Assembly: GCA_025201375.1 (NCBI GenBank)
Contig: JAIWZP010000034.1
Coordinates: 1-64,000, forward strand
From: Gongronella butleri
Lineage: Eukaryota > Mucoromycota > Mucoromycetes > Mucorales > Cunninghamellaceae
DNA length: 64,000 bases
Direction: 5' to 3'
Shown here: positions 22,802-34,755 of the stretch, piece after piece
Position numbering within the stretch: position 1 is the first letter of the stretch
Layout: every line of letters starts with the position of its first letter
The notes under the pieces: model-generated
Database searches by the model: none
What the model was told of the DNA's origin: nothing
Seen by the model: the letters and a program-made list of their open reading frames with translations, nothing else
Translations under genes and position numbers: made by a program

Positions 22802-25800
22802 ATCTCTATATCTCTCCCTTCCTTTTTTTTTTTTGTTGGGTAGGTCTCGATGGAATACACACCCTATTATCATGACGATCCGGCGGCATTTGCGTATTTT
22901 CAGCAAGAATTATCATCGCCACGGCTGCAGGGGACGATGATGCGTGCACCACGGCGGTCGTTCCAGCAGACGGACATGCTGCCGCATGGGCATGCGGCCA
23001 TGGACATACAGCCAGAGTTCCATCATCAACAACAACAGCAGCAGCAGCCACAGCCGCATGCAGCGCGTCCTCCTCCTCCGCCACTCGCTCCTCCGCTTCT
23101 CCAGCAGCAATCACAGCAGCCACAGCCACCACCAAATCAACCGCGACCAACGACGTATCTGCCGTCCATCATGGTGCCGCCGCAATCGCCGACATTGGCG
23201 ACATATTATTATGAAGGGACGAACAACTGGGTGCAGCACTATTACGATCCGACACGACATCATCTTTCGCCTCGCGTGCAGACGGACGTGCATGTGTACC
23301 ATCCTGCGAATGTATCGAATCATGCCATGGACGCGTCGTCGATGCAATATTCACAAGAATTGTCGATGGCCATGATGCAGCAACAACAGCAACAACAACA
23401 GCAGCATCAGCATCAATTGCATCAGCAGCACTTTGTCCACCCGTCGTACGCGGCCGTCGACCCGTCTCAGACCATGGATCCATCGCAGGCCGCGTATTTG
23501 GCGTCCTTTGCAGGTGCATCGCCGGGAATTCAGCTGCCACCACGATCAGGGGGTGCTGCGGCCGCCGCCGCGGCTGCTGCTGCTACTGGCCTCTTGTCCC
23601 CGAGGACCACGGCACTGAACCAATTGAACCATCTCATGTCCACGGTCACCTCTTCTAATATGCTTCCGACATCGACAGCGGCCGCGGTCAATCACGCACT
23701 CGTGCTCCCGCCTTTTGCATCGCCAGAATATCACGAGGAATGGCGCGAGAACATTCTGCAATACGCACACACGCTGTATGGCGCGTCGCCACAGAGTCCA
23801 TTGCTGCTCACCATCTTGCACGCCTTGCACGAATCCTTTCCGCGCCATTTGCCCACATTGCTCCTACTTGCGTGCGTCTATTATACCCACCAGGACTACC
23901 AGGCGTCGCTCACCTACAACCAGCTCATTCTCAAATACGATCCAAATTACGTCGAGGCCATGAGCAACATTGGCACCACATTGCGCAGTCTCGGACGCAC
24001 GCAAGAGGCCGAGCGCTGGTGGTACAAGGCCGTCGAACTACGCCCTGGCTACTGGGACGCCGTCGAGAATCTTGTGGGCGTCCTCTGCTCCCCAGATACC
24101 TCGCGAAAGCCAGACGACATGACCAAGGTAAAAAAAAAAAAAAAAAAAAAGAGAAAAAGAGAAAAAAGAGGGACAATTGAAGAAAAAAAAAAGGATGAGG
24201 AAAAAGGGAGGTATCATGGAATTACGAACCATCTGACGCACCGTTTTTATTTTTTATTTTTTTTAATTAGGAAAAGGGGATGACACCGCGGTTCACCGAG
24301 GCGCTAAGCGTGTGCGAGTACGTGGAGCAACACTTTTTGCAGGGCAGTCAGCAGCGGCCGATCCAATTGCCAGCGCAGCTGCCTGTGCACCAACTACCAC
24401 GGCTGCAGAACCTGTTTTACGCCATGGGGAACCTCAAATATGCGCTTGGCGATATCTTGGGTGCGAAGCAAGAGTACGAAAAGGGCCTTGATCTCGTGTT
24501 CAGCGGTCTGGACTGGGCCACGGTGGTGCGACGACTCGCCATGGTGTGCAATGGGACGGCGGCGTCGGTCACGTCGGTGGTGCCAGGGTCGGACCACAAG
24601 GACGGCGCAGCAGCTGGCAACAATGCGACGATTCCGCTGATTTTGCTCCAACCCGAGCAAACAATGAGCCTGATGAACATGGCGTTCTCGTCGTCGGGCG
24701 GATTGCTGCCAGGGCTGACGAATGCCACGGCATCGCACGCTCATTCGGCGTCGCATCGGCGCAAACACACGCATCCAAACAATACAAACACCAATCAGGC
24801 CAGCTCGTCCAACATTGTGCAGCAGGCCAACCAGACAACGTCCACCATCATGCTCACGCTTGCCAAGCTGTTCCAGGACCTGATCCACCCGTCGTCACCG
24901 CCATTGGCTGCCGCAGCGTCGCAACTCGGCAACAATGCGCCCACATTGGCCCTTTTGCTGCCTTTGTACTATCTGAGTCTCGCCCTCCACCCCTCACCTT
25001 CGACGGCCAACAATCTAGGCATCATCCTCAGCAATTTATCCGGCTCGGTCACGAGTCAAGCCATTCGCATCCTGCCCACCAATAGCAATAACAATCATCA
25101 TGCCGCCGCGGCCGCCGCCACCATCTCAGGCACCATGCTTGCCATGCAATACTACATGTATGGGTTGCAATTGGACAACAAGCATCCACATTTGTATACA
25201 AATCTCGGTTCGCTGCTCAAGGACATGGGTCATTTGAACGAAGCTGTGTCCATGTACGAAAAGGCCGTCGAATACAATCCCAAATTCGACGTAGCTCTTG
25301 CGAATTTGGGTAATGCTATCAAGGACATGGGTCGCGTCCAGGATTCGGTACAATGGTACCGACGCGCTGTCGACGTGAATCCGAATTTCGTGGATGCCGT
25401 CTGTGGTCTGATCAATGCATTGTGTGGTGTATGCGACTGGCGCGCACGTGGTTATGCGTGGCTGCCTGCCACGCCTCTTGCGCCAAAGGGCGTGGCGGTC
25501 ACACCGAGTCGCGACCTCGGGTACGTCGATTCGTACGGCCAATGGCAGTTGTTGCTCGATTCGCCGACCATGACACAAGGCACGGGATGGATGGCGCGAC
25601 TTGTGTCCATTGTAGACCAGCAATTGCACGAGGGTAGCACCTGGGGTGCTGGATGGCTTGTCAAACAAAAGCAACAGGTGGCCATGACACATCCACATCG
25701 CAATACCACCCTGCATGTGCTCAATGACCTTGTTTTGCGCATGTACCATGCATTGGTCGCGTCTAACCAACCATGCAACGATGCCAATGTGCCTCGTGCC

Positions 25801-27997
25801 TTTATCGAAACATGGGAAAAGCGGCTGGCCGCCATGGAATCGCCGAAAAAGAACCAAGGTGGCTGGTTGGTCCGTGTGGTCGAAAGGCTGACGCGTCGTT
25901 TGCAACGTCAATGGTACGTTGCCACCTTTGGACCCACATTGGTCAATGACGAAGCCACGCGCCAACCGCCCATTGTTGTCACCGCACAGCATGCAAAGAC
26001 ATACGCGCGGCCCATCCTGCACCACGACGTGTCGTCTGCGCCGCCCGTCCCCACCGTCTTACCCTTCCACACCTTCACCTACCCATTGACCGCGCGCCAG
26101 GTGCGTCTGATCTCCCATCGCAATGCATTGCGCATCTCGCATGCAACCCTCGCGTCCTCCTGGCTGCCCAATCACGTGTACCCACCTCCACCACCACCAT
26201 CGCCCCGCCTAAAGATCGGCTACGTGTCCTCGGACTTTAACAACCACCCACTCGCCCATCTGATGCAATCCGTCTTTGGCTTCCACGACCGCACGCGCTG
26301 CGAGGTGTTTTGCTACGCGACCACGGCCTCCGACCAATCCCCTTACCGCCGCAAAATCGAAAAGGGCAGCGAGCACTTTTTAGATGTCAGCACATGGTCT
26401 AACCAGCAGGTCGTCGACCAAATTCTGCGCGACGGCATCCATGTCCTCGTCAATCTCAATGGATACACAAAGGGCGCACGCAACGAGATCTTTGCCGCAC
26501 GCCCATGCCCCGTCCAATGCTCCTTCATGGGCTTTGCAGGCACCCTCGGCGGCGGATGGTGCGATTGGATCATTGCCGACCCCGTTGTGTGCCCGCCATC
26601 CATGGTCTCGTCTGAAAAATGGCGCCAACAATACCACGATCACGCCAATGCTGGACCCTTGGCTCAGGTAAGGACAAAAAAAAATGAGAGATGGGCAAGA
26701 GGGAAAAAGAGAGAAAAAAAAATGACAAACACTCATTATTTTCTCCTCTTGCAAAACTCATTCTTAGCATCAAAACGGGGATTTGGAGGGCGATTTGGAC
26801 CCGGAATCGGAGCGCGACGACTTTGTGTACACGGAAAAGTTCATTTACATGCCGCACTCGTACTTTGTCAATGACCACAAGCAGGGTTTCCGCGAGCAAG
26901 ACGACGATACCCAGGGCAATGGCCATGGCGCCCATACAAACACGCCACCACAGCAGCAACAACAGCAGCAATTACATCAACAACAGGTTCCACGCCTTCT
27001 CAATGGCCATGGCATGAATGGCGGCGCCACTCACAGCCCGGGGCATGCTACTAGCAATAGCAATAGCAATAGCAACAGCAACAGCAATAGTAGCACGCCT
27101 CTCGGCGGTGAGACAAAAATGTTTGCGAATTTGAGCGTGACAGATGGCCTTCCTCACCATGCGACGAGCAATGAGGACCGATGGCGTGCTGAAGAGGCCA
27201 AGCGGTGGAAGATGCGACGCGAATTGTTCCCCGACATCCACGAGGACACAGTCATCTTTGCCAATTTCAATCAATTGTACAAATTGGACCCGTCCACGTT
27301 CCGTCTGTGGCTGCGCATCCTCGCACGCGTGCCAAACAGCATCTTGTGGCTCCTGCGCTTTCCCCCGGCCGGCGAGACACACCTGAGGCATTTTGCCACC
27401 ACTTGGGCGGGCCCAGAAGTCGCCAATCGCGTCATTTTTACAGATGTCGCGCCAAAACACGTCCACATTCACCGTGGCCGCGTCGCCGACATCTTTCTCG
27501 ATACCCCCGAGTGCAACGCCCACACCACCGCCGCAGACATCCTGTGGTCCGGCACCCCCATTGTCACCTACCCAAAGTACGAGCATAAAATGTGCTCACG
27601 CGTCGGCGCAAGCATCGCGTATGCCACGGGCTTTGGCCAGCAGATGGTTGTCTACGACGAAGCCGCATACGAGGACAAGGTCGTCCATTGGGCACAGTCC
27701 ATCTCTTATTACAACGACCCAACCACAGGCACAAGGCGCGGCATCGGCACACTCATGCACCTGCGCAAGCAACTCTTCCTTACTCGCGAGGACAGCCGCC
27801 TCTTTGATACCCACCGATGGACACGCAACCTCGAACAAGGCTACATTGAGGCTTGGCGACGATGGGTCCATGGCTACGAATTCGAAGATTGGCTCAACCT
27901 GTCGCCCACCAACATCCACATGGCAGAAAATGACAAGCAGCAGCTCGCCGCTTCCGGATGCATCTGGATCAAGGACGACGATGATGACAAAAAATAA
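22537..27997 (+). CDS. OGT: O-GlcNAc transferase / SPINDLY-type TPR glycosyltransferase (GT41)
   Basis: Nucleocytoplasmic enzyme expected to transfer GlcNAc (or fucose, SPY-like) from a nucleotide sugar to Ser/Thr. Exons: 22537-22692, 22844-24127, 24271-26667, 26768-27997; 1,688 aa. A Gln/His/Pro-rich N-terminus is followed by TPRs at the end of exon 2 (YVEAMSNIGTTLRSLGRTQ) and in exon 3 (HPHLYTNLGSLLKDMGHLNE; FDVALANLGNAIKDMGRVQD). The GT41 catalytic region begins LKIGYVSSDFNNHPLAHLMQ (the HP motif holds the conserved active-site His). Exon 4 carries the UDP-sugar region: FANFNQLYKLDPSTFRLWLR and then DTPECNAHTTAADILWSGTP. Large low-complexity inserts interrupt both the TPR and the catalytic parts, including Gln and Ser-Asn repeats at about 26,950-27,095. 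It is longer than animal OGT mainly because of these inserts. Confidence 0.93.
22757..22801. repeat. Compound (TC)n(AC)n microsatellite in OGT intron 1
   Basis: About 13 TC units run directly into about 9 AC units inside the first OGT intron (22,693-22,843), between the donor-side A-run and the acceptor-side T-run. Confidence 0.9.
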
Positions 27998-28313
27998 CAC
28001 AAGCCCATACCCCACTCTCCCACTTTTTAACTTTTTCTTTTGATTATACTTTTTTTTTCTTGTTTTCCTGGATTTATTGTCACCCCCTTCTCGCCTTTTC
28101 CCCTCAATCACCTTTCCGTGCACTGCTGTTCTTGTTGTTTCCTTTGCTTTCCCTTTTTATGAATTACATCTTCTTTAAAACAATTAAAAAAAGCCGTCAG
28201 GCGCCTCGGTCGCGACGCGACACTTCATTTTCACGCGACATTTTTTTTTTCGTGATGTGCTTTGCATTTCTAAAGTCATCTTCATGAATTCATTCGCATC
28301 GGTGTATCATAAG

Positions 28314-28347
<34 letters not shown>

Positions 28348-29835
28348 AGGTGTCTTTTTTGGCCGAAAAAGCAACATCTCGTGTGTCTGAGCCGCTTCTG
28401 CTTCGATTTGTTTTGCCATGCTGACTACCACGACGCGATTCTGAGCCCCCGGTTTCGTCAAAATCTGCTGTCTTGACATGCAAATCCAAGAAAAAAAAAG
28501 AACAAATTGCAATTTAAAAGAGAAGCGTGCCATTTTTGCCAATTGCTTGTGAATGAATCAAGGTAAAAGGTGTCAAAATGAACGGTAGGCTTTTTTTGAG
28601 CACTTGCTTGTCTACCTGTGCGCAAGCCGGCAAGGTTTACTTGTTTGAAACGTGGCGCGCAGCCATGCTCGTGACGCGACGATTTTTACAAAAAAATAAG
28701 CAGTGTCTCAGATCATCCCCAAACTTGAAGGGCCGGAGGGTTGCCAAAGGGTAATAGCAGCAAGGCAAGTTTCACGAGATTCTACTTTGTGGATTTGGAG
28801 AAAATCGCGGTTTCGTGAGCTGGTGGCCTCTGTTTCAAATGCTCATCCTTTGACGACGAAACGCATTAGAGCCGATCTGTCGACATTTCCTTGGAGAGAA
28901 GCACCCAGTTGTTCATATGTATGCATTGTGCCGCTGTGACGATTTGTACAATCCAGAATATCGACGCGTCGAAAATCACCTTTGAAAAGCGCGGTTTCGA
29001 CGCGTCGCCATTCACGCGCAAAACGTGTTGACTCGCCATCACCGACAACCACGTGTTCGCACGATCCATATGCGCGAGACATGTGCATTTCAGGCCGCTA
29101 TACGCACGGGTTGATCCATGGCATCGAGTTGAAAATTGGGTGATTTTCGTGCTCTTTTGTCGATTTTCTCTCCAACCGGCTTTACAGTGCTTGACCTTCC
29201 CCACACAAAAATTGAAGAGGGCGGGGCGTTTCTGCTACTCTCACAAGTTTCGCAGCAGTGCAGAGACCTTTTTGGTTTTTTGAAAATTGGCAAGGGGGTC
29301 ATCCACGGATTTTGGCCATTTTTGATTTCGGCGTGTTGCTCGTCACCAACTCGGTATACAGACACGAGCGTTGGCGCAAATGAAAGATCTTGATTGCCCC
29401 GATTCACTCTGCAGCAAAAAAAATACATCTATGTTGCTTTTGCTACGGTGCCATGACCATGGACAACCGTGAAAATGCATTTTTCCTGTATTTTCTTTGT
29501 GTCTGCCGCCAATAATCGCCACACAAACGCTTTGAACAATGACCCACTGGATCCTCGAATTGAATGAGGTCATTCAGGGCTCATTGCGGTGCCATGGTGG
29601 CTGTCCATGTCAAAAATGTCAGAAAACAATGAAAAAAAGGACAACACCACGCGCAGCAAAAGAAACTAAGCGATTTGATTGGTTGATCGAGATCCCGAGA
29701 CCTGTCGGCGAATGAATTGAACCGCTCACACAAGGGGGCTCGCCGATAAATGTGGGCTGTTGCCAATTTTTCTTCTTTTTCTCCCTCACACTCCCTTTTT
29801 TTTATAAAAAAAAAAAACCGTTTGCCCCCCCCACA
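27998..29835. other. Intergenic region, no gene seen
   Basis: Between OGT and the RRM gene. It contains an A-run of about 30 at 28,316-28,345, paired T/A-rich tails typical of 3' flanks, and several ACGCG/GACGCGTC words near 28,964-29,000. The only open frames are short and unconserved in composition. Unlike the two large blocks, it shows no TACTGTA/TACAGTA heptamers. A reversed CCAAT (GATTGGTTG) lies at about 29,678, 160 bp before the next ATG. Confidence 0.6.
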
Positions 29836-32093
29836 ATGTCGGATGACTATGATGATGAGCTGTATGCGGTGTATGACGACGCCACGGACCAAGCGCCCAA
29901 TGTGAATGACCACTTTGAGGATGATCTTGCGCTGGACAACAACCTGGACGAGCCGCCTGCGGATCAAGGCGGCGATGACAAAGACGGCGGCAAGCATGAC
30001 CATCCGCGCGAGTCGTCGTCGTCGGCGGCGGCGCGACGTGGATCGTCACCGGATGCGTCGCATTCGCGGTCGCCGCAGCAGCAGAACCAATCGCGGCATC
30101 GCGGCTCGCCGCGCAATCCTCATCAGGCGCAACAAGCGCAGCCCATGATGAACAACATGTACCAGGCCATGGCCATGATGGCGTACCAGCAGCAGATGCA
30201 GCAGCTAATGGCCACGAATCCCATGCAGTATCAAATGTTCCAGCAGCAAATGCAGCAACAGATGCTCCAGCAGCAGATGCAGCAGCAACAACAACAACAA
30301 CAGACGCAGCGCTACCAGCCGGATCAAGCACGCCGACGACAGCAAGACACGGGCTCGCAGCAGCCGAGACAGCAGCAAGATCAAGGTGATACTCAAGGGT
30401 AAGCGCTTGTTTTTTTTTTGGCTAGTTTTTTTGCAATTCTGTCCTTGTCAGAGGCCCCCTCCCCTCCTCCCCCCTAGAGTCGTGTGAGAGGTGGATATTA
30501 GGTTAGATTTGGATTCGTAGAAACAACGTAGGTACTGCTTCTTCCCCTCTGCACCTTTTTTTCGCCAATTGGGCGTACGTGCAGCTTTTTTTTTTCTCTT
30601 GTCATTTTGCATAGTAGATCTCTTGTAGCCATCGCAATGTGTAGATCCCGCTGTCATTTAGTGAGTGTGATTTGTCTATTGGCAAATCACGTAAAAGAAA
30701 AAAAAAAAAGAGAAAACGAGCAAAACAATGAATTAAACCCTTATTTTTGACACTTTTTTTTTTTGATTGGGGAGAGAGAGAGACCATAACGATTTACACA
30801 CATGGCGGGCATTGGGAGGCAAAAGGGGGCAGTCGTAATGGGGGAATTGACCTGCCACACGAAAAAAAAAATTCGCGCATCTCATTGTCTTTTCTCACAC
30901 TTTTCCATAGAAAAATGTTCATTGGTGGCCTGAGCTGGGAGACCACGGAGGGTAAGACAAGCAAATGGCAATGGCACGTTGGGCCCATAACACATTTTTG
31001 TCATTTTTCTTTTTTTTTTCGATTTTTAGAAAGGCTCAAGGACTATTTTTCCAAGTTTGGTGATGTTGACAGCTGTGTGATCATGAAGGACCAGACGACG
31101 GGTAATTCGCGTGGATTTGGGTTCCTGACCATGTCGAATCCGTCGGATGTGGATCGTGTGCTCGATGAACGCGAGCATATTCTTGATGGCAAGCGCATTG
31201 ACCCGAAGCGAGCTGTTCCGCGCGGCGATAGCGAGCAGAGCGACAAGGTGTTTGTGGGCGGGATTGCGCCTGATGTGGAGCAAGACGAGCTGCGTGACTT
31301 TTTTGAGCAATTCGGGACGGTGACCGAGTGCAATTTGATGATGGATCGCGCGACGGGGCAGAATCGCGGATATGGGTTCATCACGTTTGGTGATGTGCAA
31401 GCGGCCGACCGCGCATTGGCTGCACCGGAGCTGATGCTGCGTGACCGGCCTGTGCAGGTGCGCAAGGCGACGCCCAAGAACCGACGACAGCAACAACCCG
31501 GCGCCAGCATGCCTCAACAGGCCAATTCGCGGTACATGGGCGCCGCTGCCGCCATGATGCCCGGCGGTGTGATGCGTCCAGGTGGCCCCGCCGCAGCTGG
31601 CATGCCCTCGTCGTACAATAACATGATGGCTGCCGCCGCCATGGCCGCCTATTATCAACAAAATCGTGCAAATCCCGACCAGCAAGGTGGCTATTCATCT
31701 TCGCCATCCACCGGCGGTGGCGCTAGCTATCGATCGCGCGATCGCGATTACGCGCAGCAACAGCAACAGCAGCATCATCATCATGACCATTATGCCAGCG
31801 GCGGTGGCGCCAGCAGTGGCAGTGGAAGTGGCAGCAGCAGCCGTGCGCCTTATCGTCGCCGCGACAGCCGCGATGACCGCGAAACCGGACGCGATCGCGA
31901 CGCGGGACGCGACCGTGACCGCGACAGTGGCCGTGAAAGAGATCACAGCCACAGCCGCGATAGGGATTATGGCCGTGATTACCACCGCTCAAGCAGCAGC
32001 CGCCATCATCGCCATTACGACGACCGGCCCAGCGGCGGCGCTGTCCATGCCTCCTCCAGTCGCAGCTCCTCGTCTTCGTACCGCCCTTATTAA
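29836..32093 (+). CDS. HRP1: HRP1/DAZAP1-like RNA-binding protein, two RRMs
   Basis: hnRNP-type protein; by family resemblance to yeast Hrp1 it may act in mRNA 3'-end processing or export. Exons: 29836-30398, 30911-30951, 31030-32093; 555 aa. Exon 1 is an acidic then Met/Gln-rich low-complexity segment. The GG|A codon junction across the 512-nt intron yields GKMFIGGLSWETTE, the start of RRM1, showing that exon 1 belongs to this gene. RRM1 has RNP1 SRGFGFLTM and the Hrp1-like ILDGKRIDPKRAVPR linker; RRM2 has KVFVGGI and RNP1 NRGYGFITF. The C-terminus is Gly/Ala/Gln-rich and ends with Arg/Asp/Ser dipeptides. The first intron is the longest that I placed in the window. Confidence 0.9.
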
Positions 32094-32576
32094 AGAAATG
32101 GAGCGGCAAAATCACCTCAAAAATAAAATAAAAAAAAAAAATCATCCGAGCATCTTCCCCTTTTTTTATCTTTTTGCGCGTGGAATGGCCAGTCGTTGCA
32201 CAAAGGAGTCCCGTCAATATGGCAGGAGCCAATCAGAGCATCGACGCGGGTCAGGTCCAGCTCGACGCGCCTGAGTTTTAATTCTTTTTTTTTCTTTTTC
32301 AGCGTGCGCGGCCCTTGTCCAAATACAACAAAAAAAAAAAAAGGGGGACCGAGAGCCTATTTGTATCTTGCGAGAATTTTTTTATTCTTTTGTTTCTCTT
32401 CTTCTTCTTTTTTTTTTTTTTACTTGTTTCTATTCCAGGACAACCCACCTTTTTTTTCTCCTTAAAAAGTACAACACGTTTGTTTCATCTTGGTGCGCGT
32501 GTATTCATCTTGTTTTTCTTTCTTGTTTTGCCCTCTAGGACAAGCCATCCCCCCCCCCTTTTTTTTACCTTTTGCA
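32094..32576. promoter_or_regulatory. Beta-tubulin upstream region with CCAAT box
   Basis: No gene. AGCCAATCAGAGCA at about 32,226-32,239 is identical to the motif ahead of HRD1. Long T- and C-rich tracts fill the 280 bp before the ATG, consistent with a pyrimidine-rich promoter or leader of a highly expressed fungal gene. CTCTAG at about 32,532 could be an acceptor of a 5'-UTR intron (uncertain). Confidence 0.4.
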
Positions 32577-34383
32577 ATGAGAGAAATTATTCACGTTCAA
32601 GCCGGTAAGTCACGCAAAACGCCCATCTTTCCGACTTGTTTCTCATATTTTGCGGTTTTTTTCTCTTTTTTTTCAGGTCAATGCGGTAACCAAGTAAGAC
32701 GGAAAGGGAGTTTTGCACGTGGTGGTGGTCCTGAAACTGACGCACGTTTTTTATGGTTGGGACTCTTTTTATAGATTGGTCAAAAGTTTTGGGAAACGAT
32801 CTCGCAAGAGCACGGTCTCGACGCCGACGGTATTTACCAAGGCCAAAACGATCTTGAGCTCGAACGTATCAACGTGTTTTACAACGAGGGCTTCCAAGGC
32901 AAATATGTGCCCAGGTAACCCATTGGCGGAAAAAGAGAGCGAGAGCGTGCAATTGGGCCATTTTTAGGGCAAGGCACTCACCCATTTTTTTTGGTTTTTC
33001 TATTTTTTTCTTTTTTTTTTTAGAGCTGTGTTGGTGGACTTGGAGCCTGCGACGATGGACGCGATCCGCTCCAGCACGTATGGCAAGATTTTCCGCCCTG
33101 ACAACTTCATCCACGCGCAATCTGGTGCGGGCAATTCGTGGGCCAAGGGCTATTACACGGAAGGCGCTGAATTGGTCGAGTCGATCATGGATGTGATCCG
33201 CAAGGAGGCCGAGAACACTGACTGCCTGCAAGGTTTCCAGTTGGCGCACTCGCTGGGCGGTGGCACCGGCTCGGGTCTCGGCTCGCTCTTGTTGTCCAAG
33301 ATCCGTGAGGAGTACCCCGACCGCATCCTGTCCACTTACTCGGTCGTGCCCTCGCCCAAGGTCTCGGACACTGTCGTCGAGCCCTACAATGCCGTCCTCT
33401 CCGTCCACCAATTGGTCGAGAATTGCGATGCCACCTTCTGTATCGACAATGAGGCCCTCTATGACATTTGCTTCCGCACCCTCAAGCTCACCAACCCTGG
33501 CTACGGCGACCTCAACCAGCTCGTCTCCGCCGTCATGTCCGGTGTCTCCACCTCGCTCCGCTTCCCTGGCCAGCTCAATTCCGACATGCGCAAGCTCTGC
33601 GTCAACATGGGTAAAAAAAAAAAAAAAATGAAAAAAATGAAAAAAAAATTATAAAAAAAACGTCGCGTCATGGATCTCCATTCCTCATCCTCATCACTTT
33701 TTGATAGTGCCCTTCCCCCGTCTCCATTTCTTCATGGTCGGTGTCGCGCCCTTGACGGCGTTTGGCTCGCAGCAATACCGCAACTTGTCTGTCCCCGAGT
33801 TGACCGCGCAAATGTTTGACGCGCGCAACATGATGGCCGCCTCGGACCCCCGCCACGGTCGCTACTTGACCGCCGCCACCATCTTCCGTGGCAAATTGTC
33901 CACCAAGGAGGTCGAGAACCAGATGCTTGCCGTCCAACAAAAGAACTCGTCGTACTTTGTCGAATGGATCCCCAATTCCGTCAAGACCTCGCTCTGCGAC
34001 ATCCCCCCCGTCGGCCTCCAGATGAGCGGCACCTTCATTGGCAACACCACCGCCATCCAAGACCTCTTCAAGCGCGTCAACGAGCAATTCACCGCCATGT
34101 TCCGACGAAAGGCCTTTTTGCACTGGTTCACCTCCGAGGGCATGGACGGTAAGTTTTTTTTTTTTTTGGGGGGGGGGAAAGAAAATGACGACTTGGCCCT
34201 GACCTGACCCTTGATTTCCCATCTTTTCTTTTTACAGAGATGGAATTCACCGAAAGCGAAAGCAACATGCAAGACTTGGTCTCCGAGTACCAACAGTACC
34301 AAGAAGCGACCGCCGAGGACGAGTACGGGGATGAGGAATTGGAGGACGCCGAGCACTACGACCAGGAGCCCATGGAGGAGTAA
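32577..34383 (+). CDS. TUB2: Beta-tubulin with Tyr167 and Ala198
   Basis: GTP-binding beta subunit of the microtubule dimer. Exons: 32577-32604, 32677-32693, 32775-32914, 33024-33610, 33708-34148, 34238-34383; 452 aa, phases consistent. It starts [11 protein letters not shown] (the MREI autoregulatory tetrapeptide), carries the tubulin signature GGGTGSG and ends in an acidic tail, YDQEPMEE. Exon 2 is only 17 nt. Counting codons puts Tyr at 167 (TAC, 33,337-33,339), Ala at 198 (GCC, 33,430-33,432) and Phe at 200. Most fungi have Phe167 and Glu198; changes there are classical benzimidazole-resistance states. Convergent with RIT1, 372 bp between stops. Confidence 0.97.
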
Positions 34384-34755
34384 ATGGTGCCCCCCTCTTT
34401 GTCGCTCTGTTTCGCTCTCTTTCTCTCTCTTTGCCTCTTTTTTCACCCCCTTTGTGCCCTGGACTTTTCTCTTTAGTAGCGTGCGCCTCCCCTCTTTTTC
34501 CCCTCTCCCCGCGAGTCTGAACCAACTCTCTCATTTTCTTTTCTCCCCCTTTTTTTATTTGTCTATCTGAATTTTATTTTGTTTTTTTTTCTATTTTTTT
34601 ATTTTTCTCTCTCCCCCTCACCCAAACCTCCCTTGTCACCGTCCCTTCGCCTTCCATTATGATTATTTAATACGCGCCGCGGTAGATGTCTCCAATTAAA
34701 AAAAAAGTGCTCTTTGCATGGTTCAGACCCCAAGCTTGCTGTTGTTTCTATCCAT
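34384..34755. other. Shared 3' region of convergent TUB2 and RIT1
   Basis: T/C-rich 3' flank of beta-tubulin followed by the RIT1 3' flank. No gene. The very long pyrimidine tracts on the plus strand may serve termination for the forward gene. Confidence 0.5.

Noticed and set aside
24394..26025. Long antisense ORFs under the OGT gene (for example 299 codons at 25,126-26,025)
   Set aside because: They mirror GC-rich OGT codons, have no domain of their own and no splice continuation.
29836..30402. A separate small Gln-rich gene
   Set aside because: Its ORF end hides a GG|GTAAGC donor whose phase joins exactly to GKMFIGGLSW of the RRM gene, so it is exon 1 of the HRP1-like gene.
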